Positions 38,162 to 43,099 of a stretch of 43,099 bases of DNA are shown here, piece by piece (positions within the stretch are counted from its first letter, which is position 1; the number at the start of each line of letters is the position of its first letter). A program made the position numbers and the translations under genes. This stretch comes from Nitrospiria bacterium (GTDB lineage Bacteria; Nitrospirota; UBA9217). Under the pieces are notes generated by a model. It saw only the letters and a program-made list of their open reading frames with translations. It had not been told where the DNA came from and made no database searches. Location of the stretch: assembly GCA_919901555.1 (NCBI GenBank), contig CAKKPG010000089.1, positions 1 to 43,099 of the forward strand. The letters are read 5' to 3'.

Positions 38162-39078
38162 GAAAAAGCCCGTATTTCGAACAGGCCCTACTGATGCTTC
38201 GGGTCATCCCGCAAGTGACGGCTGAGGAGTGCTTTGCGCTCAAGGGCGGCACAGCTATCAATCTGTTTTTGCGCGACATGCCGCGTCTGTCCATCGATAT
38301 AGACCTGGCATATCTGCCTCTTGATGAAGAACGTGACAAGGCCCTCGCGAACATCGGCAAAGCGCTCACCCGCATTGCGGCGGCGATCAAGAAGGCGATG
38401 CCGGGAATCAAGATCCAGGAGAGCCGGGCGCATGGGTCAAAACTGATCAGCAAACTTGTCGTGGAGAACGGATCGACGAGGATAATAATCGAGCCGAATG
38501 AAGTGATCCGGGGAGCGGTTTGGGCGCCGGTGGAGCGTGAGTTGACAAAGCGCGCTGAGGAAACGTTCGAACTATCAGTCACGGCCAGGTCCCTCTCGAC
38601 CGCTGATCTATACGGTGGGAAGATTTGCGCGGCGCTTGACCGACAGCATCCTCGGGATCTTTTCGACATCAAGGTCCTTTTGGATAACGAAGGGATCACT
38701 GATAAAATACGAAAGACTTTTGTTGTGTATCTTGCAAGTCATGACCGGCCGATGAGCGAGTTGCTTGATCCTGCGCGGAAAGATGTACGGCAAACCTATG
38801 AAAGCGAGTTTGCCGGCTTGACGGCTGAGGATATCCGATACGAGGACCTTGTTGCGGCAAGAGAAACGCTGATTAAAACCCTGCGGCGGGATTTAACGGC
38901 TGCGGAAAAAGGTTTTCTCGTAGCTCTCAAGGAAGGACAGCCGAAGTGGGACCTTCTCGGATTAAAGGGGATAGAGAAGCTGCCTGCCATCCAGTGGAAA
39001 CTCATGAACATCCGGAAGATGAAAAAAGAAAAGCATGCTGCGGCAATTGAAAAGCTGAAAGCGAAGCTGGGGTTGTAG
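38158..39078 (+). CDS. abiEii: AbiEii-like nucleotidyltransferase toxin
   Basis: A 306-residue AbiEii/AbiGii-family nucleotidyltransferase toxin. The NTase core has LKGGTAINLFL (about 23-33), the acidic pair in LSIDIDLAYL (about 40-49) and later DLYGGKICAALDRQHPRDLFDIKVLL (in part), the conserved motif of the family. Characterised members use NTPs to modify tRNA, stopping growth when a phage infects. The product is intact, including a basic helical C-terminus. Translation is coupled to abiEi by a 4-base overlap. Confidence 0.9.
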   Translation: MRKSPYFEQALLMLRVIPQVTAEECFALKGGTAINLFLRDMPRLSIDIDLAYLPLDEERDKALANIGKALTRIAAAIKKAMPGIKIQESRAHGSKLISKLVVENGSTRIIIEPNEVIRGAVWAPVERELTKRAEETFELSVTARSLSTADLYGGKICAALDRQHPRDLFDIKVLLDNEGITDKIRKTFVVYLASHDRPMSELLDPARKDVRQTYESEFAGLTAEDIRYEDLVAARETLIKTLRRDLTAAEKGFLVALKEGQPKWDLLGLKGIEKLPAIQWKLMNIRKMKKEKHAAAIEKLKAKLGL

Positions 39079-39084
39079 AGCAAA

Positions 39085-39156
39085 AGGCTTATCAATTTAG
39101 GGCTGATTGTGCAGAAAGGGTCCGGGCGGGCGACCCACTATATTCTCAAGGAATAA
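39085..39156 (+). pseudogene. C-terminal stub of a winged-helix (AlbA_2/RecG-like) protein
   Basis: Twenty-three codons read RLINLGLIVQKGSGRATHYIL and stop at 39154-39156. This matches the final winged-helix of proteins of the divergent AAA-4/AlbA_2 (Schlafen-like) or Fic families, which end LxxLGLIxxxGxGRxTxYxL. The rest of the gene is missing. It begins just after abiEii and marks a deletion edge of the island. Confidence 0.5.
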
Positions 39157-39326
39157 TTTTACGTCAGATTTGCGTCCGATATGCTACTCGTTTCGTCAGA
39201 TCTTGCTATTGATGGTAGCAAAGATGCTAAGACAAGGTTTATTACCATGAGCCCGCATGGGGTCAGACTTAGAGGCAAGCAGCAAAGCACTGGAAGCATA
39301 ATCAATTAAGAAAAGGAGAAATGCCA
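39157..39326. other. intergenic region, no gene seen
   Basis: It contains a small hairpin (GCTATTGATGGTAGC) and another GGGGTCAGACTT trace near 39261. No coding support. Confidence 0.4.
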
Positions 39327-39509
39327 ATGGCAATGAAAGTTGAAATCAAGGACAATAAGCTTTATATCGAAATTGACCTGGAAACCCCGACCCCGTCGGC
39401 ATCCGGCAAAACCCTTGTCGTTGCAAGCACGAGGGGAAATGCCGTCACCACCGCCAAAGTAAACGACAAACCGGTCATTATCGGCCTGAATGCCTATATC
39501 AAACCCTAA
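39327..39509 (+). CDS. small hypothetical protein
   Basis: A 60-residue protein starting MAMKVEIKDNKLYIEIDLET and ending NDKPVIIGLNAYIKP. Alternating polar and hydrophobic residues suggest a small beta-rich protein. I do not recognise it. I chose the ATG at 39327 because it stands eight bases after AAAGGAG; the ATG at 39321 is too close. The good ribosome site supports expression. The 3' side has an AATTGTAAATTG repeat. Confidence 0.55.
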   Translation: MAMKVEIKDNKLYIEIDLETPTPSASGKTLVVASTRGNAVTTAKVNDKPVIIGLNAYIKP

Positions 39510-39523
39510 CCCGGACAAGCCGG

Positions 39524-39560
39524 AATTGCAAATTGTAAATTGTAAAATGTAAAGTGCAAA
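39524..39560. repeat. AATTGTAAATTG-family intergenic repeat
   Basis: Third example of the AT-rich repeat also found at 8860-8936 and 19385-19480. Here it replaces the start of the Bro-N pseudogene. Confidence 0.5.
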
Positions 39561-39981
39561 TTTAACTATCCATAGAGTATATGACGAGGAATCCGAAACA
39601 TGGTATTTCTCTGTGGTGGATATTATTCAGGCTTTGATTCAACAGCCCGATTACCAGACTTCGCGGAAGTACTGGAACAAGCTGAAGGAACGGCTGAAGA
39701 AGGAGGGAAGTCAAACGGTGACAAATTGTCACCGGTTGAAGCTGGTTGCTGAGGATGGCAAAATGCGGCTTACCGATGTCGCTGATCCTGAAACGCTTCT
39801 CCGTCTGATATAGTCCGTACCCAGCCCCAAGGCGGAGTCGATCAAATTATGGCTGGCAAAGGTCGGCTATGAACGGATGCAGGACATGGCGCGGGAATAC
39901 TGGCAACAGCATGGAAGAAGCGCAAAGTGGATTCAGCAGCGGATGATGGGGCAGGAGACCCGCAACAAGCTGACGGATTAA
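39553..39981 (+). pseudogene. Bro-N (phage antirepressor-like) gene with an amber stop and lost start
   Basis: The frame reads HRVYDEESETWYFSVVDIIQ, then RKYWNKLKERLKKEG, TNCHRLKLVAEDGKMRLTD and LLRLI before TAG at 39811-39813. The same frame then continues SVPSPKAESIKLWLAKVGYE and QQRMMGQETRNKLTD to a TAA at 39979. Family members read IQSIPSPKAE at this point, so the TAG probably replaces a CAG glutamine codon. About 25 residues after YERMQDM are missing, the C-terminus is cut short, and no start codon is found upstream of the repeat. Confidence 0.75.
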
Positions 39982-40202
39982 TAGAGGGAAGAGTTTGGGA
40001 AACCGCAGGTTGCTCAAAAGATAATCGTCTTCCTTTGCGGCGTCTACGGAAAGCCGGAGGCGGCCGGCCGAAGGTAGGGACGCGGAAAGACGACGGGAGA
40101 CGAGGAGATTGCGGATTTCGGGTTGCAGATTGCGGATTGAGGAATGAACGATACGGTGTGCGGAAGGGAAGATACCGTAAGACGGAAGGGGAGAGAACAC
40201 TC
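39982..40202. other. intergenic region with short repeats, no gene seen
   Basis: It contains GATTGCGGATTTCGGGTTGC and similar short imperfect repeats before the end of pyruvate kinase. No terminator is clear. Confidence 0.4.
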
Positions 40203-41642
40203 CTATCGCTGTTGTTTGGGTGATTCCAGGGTCTTCCCCTCTCCCACCCGGTGGATCTTCATCGTATTCGTGCTGCCGGCAACGCCCACGGGCACGCCGG
40301 CGGTGATGACGATCAGGTCGTGCGCCTTCGCGAGCTTCTGCCCCAGCATTTCCCGCTCCACACTGGCGATCATGTCGTCCGTCGTCTGCCGGGTCTTGAG
40401 GATGATCGGCGTCACGCCCCAGTAGAGTGACATTTTCCGCGCCACCCGTTCAAAGGGGGTCGGCGCGATGATGTCCGCTGCGGGACGGTGCTTCGAGACC
40501 AGCAGCGCCGTGGTGCCGGACTGGGTGAAGGTGACGATGGCCGCTGCCCGCTGCTCCTCGGCGGCGCGGCAGGCGGCGTGGGCGACGCTCTCGCCGATGT
40601 CGGCGATGTGCGGGTCCGCGGGCCGGGGCACGATGGACGTCTCGGCCTGCTCCGCGATCCTCGCCATCACCGCAACGGCTTGGACGGGATACTTGCCCAT
40701 GGCCGTTTCTCCGGAGAGCATGACGCAGTCCGTGCCGTCGAGGATGGCGTTGGCCACATCCGATGCTTCCGCCCGCGTAGGCTGGGGATTTTCGATCATG
40801 CTCTCGAGCATTTGCGTTGCCGTGATCACCGGCTTTTCCGCGCGGTTGCAGGCATGGATGATCTTCTTCTGGAGGAGAGGCACCTGCTCGGGCGACATCT
40901 CCACGCCCAGGTCCCCCCGCGCCACCATCACGCCGTCCGCCGCGCTGATGATAGCATCAAGGTTCTCTATGGCCTCGGGTTTTTCGATCTTGGCGATGAT
41001 GGGTGCGTCGCCGCCCAGGGCATGGAGGAACCGGCGGGCGTGCCTGATGTCATCGGCAGTCCGGACAAAGGAGAGGGCGACATAGTCCACGCCGTGCTCC
41101 ATGCCGAAAATGATGTCTTCCTTGTCCTTCTGCGTGAGCGAGGGGATGACGAGGCGCGCACCGGGGAGGTTGACGCCCTTCCTGCTCCTGAGCACGCCGC
41201 CGCGGGTTACCGTGCAGACGAGGCCGTTTCCCGCCCTCCGCAGGACCTTGAGCTCAAGCCTGCCGTCATCAAGAAGTATCCGGCCGCCCGGTCCCAGGTC
41301 CTTCGCGAGGCGGGAGTAGGTTATGGATATTTTCCGGCTTGTCCCGACGGCCTTCTGTGTCGTGACCGCTATGGCGTCTCCCCGCTTGAGCGTGACGCCG
41401 TCATTCTGCATGACCCCCACGCGCAGCTTGGGGCCCTGCAGGTCCTGAATGATCGCGATCTGTTTTCCGGCCTTCGCCGCCTCCCGGCGGATGAGCCTGA
41501 TGCGGTTGATATGGTCCTGCCGCTCGCCGTGGGAGAAATTGAGCCTTGCCGCGTCCATTCCGGCGCGGATGAGCTTTGCGATGACCGTCGACGAGCTCGA
41601 CGAAGGACCGATGGTGGCGATGATCTTGGTGCGCTTGGTCAT
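40203..41642 (-). CDS. pyk: pyruvate kinase
   Basis: A 479-residue pyruvate kinase, converting phosphoenolpyruvate and ADP to pyruvate and ATP. It begins RTKIIATIGPSSSSS. MDAARLNFSHG is the first active-site segment. IIAKIEKPEAIENLD carries the catalytic Lys, MVARGDLGVE the metal Glu and Asp region, and ATQMLESMIENPQPTRAEASDVANAI (in part) the family signature. The C-terminal domain has VTFTQSGTTALLVSKHRP, a segment of the usual regulatory site. Full length. It is flanked on both sides by repeat-rich intergenic DNA, back in core GC-rich sequence. Confidence 0.96.
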   Translation of the reverse strand: MTKRTKIIATIGPSSSSSTVIAKLIRAGMDAARLNFSHGERQDHINRIRLIRREAAKAGKQIAIIQDLQGPKLRVGVMQNDGVTLKRGDAIAVTTQKAVGTSRKISITYSRLAKDLGPGGRILLDDGRLELKVLRRAGNGLVCTVTRGGVLRSRKGVNLPGARLVIPSLTQKDKEDIIFGMEHGVDYVALSFVRTADDIRHARRFLHALGGDAPIIAKIEKPEAIENLDAIISAADGVMVARGDLGVEMSPEQVPLLQKKIIHACNRAEKPVITATQMLESMIENPQPTRAEASDVANAILDGTDCVMLSGETAMGKYPVQAVAVMARIAEQAETSIVPRPADPHIADIGESVAHAACRAAEEQRAAAIVTFTQSGTTALLVSKHRPAADIIAPTPFERVARKMSLYWGVTPIILKTRQTTDDMIASVEREMLGQKLAKAHDLIVITAGVPVGVAGSTNTMKIHRVGEGKTLESPKQQR

Positions 41643-41654
41643 GGGAACTCCTGA

Positions 41655-41812
41655 AGTTCAGTAGACAGGAGACAGTAAACAGTAGACAGTAGGTAGTAGG
41701 CAGGGGGCAGTAAGCAGAGCAAGACGAAACATATTCACCCGTATTCCGTCTACTGTATACTCCCTACCGTTTCTTCACCTGTATCCTGTCTACTGTATAC
41801 TACCTACTACTT
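41655..41812. repeat. heptamer repeat block and its inverted counterpart
   Basis: CAGTAGA/CAGTAGG-like units at 41659-41713 face GTCTACTGTATACTCC and GTCTACTGTATACTACC, with CTACTAC, at 41747-41812. The two halves can form a long hairpin between the pyk promoter side and the end of the DUF362 gene. The units are the same as at 20632-20735. Confidence 0.65.
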
Positions 41813-41814
41813 TC

Positions 41815-42939
41815 TCACGGTTCTATCCTCACCAACTCATATTTCTTCGTCCCCAGGCCGAGGCGTTCGGCCTCGTCGATCTGGAGCTGCATGGGCCGGG
41901 GGTTTATTTTAAACAGTATATCATCTCCGGGCTTGATTTGCGCCTCTTCCGCCGCGGACTGGGGCAGGGCAGGGGCGGCGCGGAGCATGTCCAGCGATGC
42001 CTGTTCGACGGCCACGAGGTCGTCGGAGATCATCATGCCCTGGTCCTGGATCACCGGCACGTCGGCAACGGGCATGCAGTCGCACTCGGGCTGTATCTGG
42101 AACAGGAAGTTGACGTAGACCACCTTTCCCTTCTTGAACGTCGAGAGCACCGCTGCCGCTGCCTCGGCCATGCTCTTCTGGAAGGTCTCGTCGTCCTGGG
42201 GCAGGGTGAGCGCGCCTTCCTGGCAGACACGGCTGCATCTGCCGCAGTGCCAGCAGTTCTTCTCATGGTAACTAAAGGTGCCATCCTTGAACTCGATGGA
42301 GTGAAGGGGGCAGACGTTCTTGCACTGCTCGCAGAAGGTGCAGAGCTCCGGGTTCCACTGAAGGCCCAGTTCCCCGTGGCAGTGCATTGCACCGCGGCCT
42401 TTTTTCCAGCCCTCCAGCCGGTGGCTGGAGCTTACGCAGCCCATGGCGAGGTTCTTGATCGCCCCGGCGTATCCTGCGTTGATATGGCCCTTGGTATGGG
42501 TGCAGACGACCATGGCGGGCGTATCGTGGATGGCCGAAGCAACGGCAATGTCGCCCAGGATGGGCCCGGCCTTCACGAGGATGCTGTCCCTGCCGTAAAG
42601 CCCGTCTGCAAGCACCACGGGAGCGCCGCAGGAGAGGTGGTTCAGGCCGTTCTGGTTCGCCACGTCGATGTAGTCCAGCCCCATGATCCGCACCGTGTCC
42701 GTGACAAAGGGTTTGGCGCCGGTTGCCTTGACTGCGTCCACGACCTTGCGGATCATGACCGGAGGAATGATGCGGAATGCGCCGTGGGAGCCCCAGTGCA
42801 TCTTGACCGCCACCCACTCGTCCTTGGTGAACCGTTCGGAGAACGTCATCTTCCCCAGCAGGGCCTCGAGCTTTCCGGGCACGCTGTGGTGATAGTCCCA
42901 CCTGAGGGTGCGGGCTGTGGAGAAATAGACTGTAGCCAT
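41815..42939 (-). CDS. DUF362 protein with two 4Fe-4S ferredoxin clusters
   Basis: A 374-residue protein. The DUF362 part covers most of the first 190 residues (VAVKMHWGSHGAFRIIPPVM, TDTVRIMGLDYIDVA, GHINAGYAGAIKNLAMG). Then come two ferredoxin-type motifs, CTFCEQCKNVCPLHS and CWHCGRCSRVCQEGA, with four cysteines each (about residues 196-245). Such proteins occur in anaerobes and are thought to be iron-sulfur electron carriers or cluster-related, without an assigned reaction. A further CDCMP stretch lies near residue 287. The ATG at 42939 starts MATVYF. A short gap separates it from the next partial gene. Confidence 0.85.
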   Translation of the reverse strand: MATVYFSTARTLRWDYHHSVPGKLEALLGKMTFSERFTKDEWVAVKMHWGSHGAFRIIPPVMIRKVVDAVKATGAKPFVTDTVRIMGLDYIDVANQNGLNHLSCGAPVVLADGLYGRDSILVKAGPILGDIAVASAIHDTPAMVVCTHTKGHINAGYAGAIKNLAMGCVSSSHRLEGWKKGRGAMHCHGELGLQWNPELCTFCEQCKNVCPLHSIEFKDGTFSYHEKNCWHCGRCSRVCQEGALTLPQDDETFQKSMAEAAAAVLSTFKKGKVVYVNFLFQIQPECDCMPVADVPVIQDQGMMISDDLVAVEQASLDMLRAAPALPQSAAEEAQIKPGDDILFKINPRPMQLQIDEAERLGLGTKKYELVRIEP

Positions 42940-43014
42940 GTTTTTCCTTACCGGGGAAAAGGTTTTATCCCGTCAGGCATCTGTTGATCCCGTTCGTGTA
43001 CATCCCGGGGCAAC

Positions 43015-43098
43015 TCAGTCCTTGAGCGTGCCGTCTTCCAACTGGCCCGAATCGAAGTAGATCGCCCGGTAATGCCTCTTGCCGTCATTCGCTTTGTA
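43015..43098 (-). CDS. C-terminal end of an unknown gene, cut by the window edge
   Basis: Twenty-seven codons on the minus strand read YKANDGKRHYRAIYFDSGQL and end LEDGTLKD before a TGA at 43015-43017. The frame is open to the edge. Too little is visible to assign a family. It would be upstream of, and possibly in one operon with, the DUF362 gene. Confidence 0.45.
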   Translation of the reverse strand, partial: YKANDGKRHYRAIYFDSGQLEDGTLKD

Positions 43099-43099
43099 A

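Noticed and set aside
39811-39813. Amber codon read as an amino acid (pyrrolysine or suppressor)
   Set aside because: The gene has also lost its start and parts of its C-terminus, so it is simply decayed; other genes here do not show in-frame TAG.
40488-41654. 388-codon plus-strand frame opposite pyruvate kinase
   Set aside because: Shadow of a well-identified gene.

Overview
The window looks like chromosomal DNA from a GC-rich, Gram-negative, anaerobic or microaerophilic respiring bacterium. The gene content fits Nitrospirota or Desulfobacterota-like lineages best: a bacterial A/V-type ATPase, rubrerythrin, B12-dependent radical SAM enzymes, a CcsA-type cytochrome c assembly protein and a UbiE/MenG quinone methyltransferase. 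No rRNA or tRNA gene is visible, so this placement is inference.

Layout. 1-5.4 kb (+): tail of a CcsA-like haem handling protein, then two B12-binding radical SAM proteins flanking a LuxE/PaaK-like acyl-activating enzyme and a small membrane protein. 5.4-7.5 kb: UbiE, a winged-helix/zinc-ribbon protein and a VOC protein. 7.5-15.8 kb (-): a complete nine-gene A/V-type ATPase locus in the order D-H-I-K-E, then a nested palindrome, then C-F-A-B. 16-21.7 kb: mixed small genes (HEAT repeat, Lys/Ala-rich secreted protein, HD-domain protein, OsmC, cardiolipin-synthase-like PLD, rubrerythrin). 21.8-27.1 kb: an accessory zone of toxin-antitoxin genes, many of them broken (PIN, DUF433, a split antitoxin, HEPN), with an apparently intact HigBA pair, an MNT gene, a RadC-like gene and a broken dinD. 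27.1-35.8 kb: a DNA phosphorothioation (Dnd) locus. 36.3-37.1 kb: an ORF-less group II intron. 37.3-39.1 kb: an AbiE-type abortive infection pair. 39.1-43.1 kb: remnants, then pyruvate kinase and a DUF362 ferredoxin-like protein on the core chromosome.

The most interesting system is the Dnd locus. Recognisable DndA (+ strand), DndC and DndD are present, but there is no free-standing DndE, no DndB and no DndFGH. Instead a tight minus-strand operon runs dndC, dndD, a 91-residue ORF, a protein whose N-terminal ~120 residues look like DndE fused to a HerA-type ATPase, a GHKL (Hsp90/MORC-like) ATPase and a 332-residue protein with a possible Rossmann/methyltransferase-like core. This reads as a phosphorothioate-marking module with a built-in, non-DndFGH effector module. 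With AbiE and the TA cluster on either side, the stretch from 21.8 to 39.1 kb is a defence island.

Regulatory observations: several genes (higB, dndC, abiEi, the HD-domain gene) have a good sigma70-like promoter whose -10 box ends only about 7 bases before the start codon, which predicts leaderless mRNAs. Intergenic regions carry many short repeats: two MITE-like elements with ~20-bp terminal inverted repeats, heptamer arrays, and a triple nested palindrome inside the ATPase operon.
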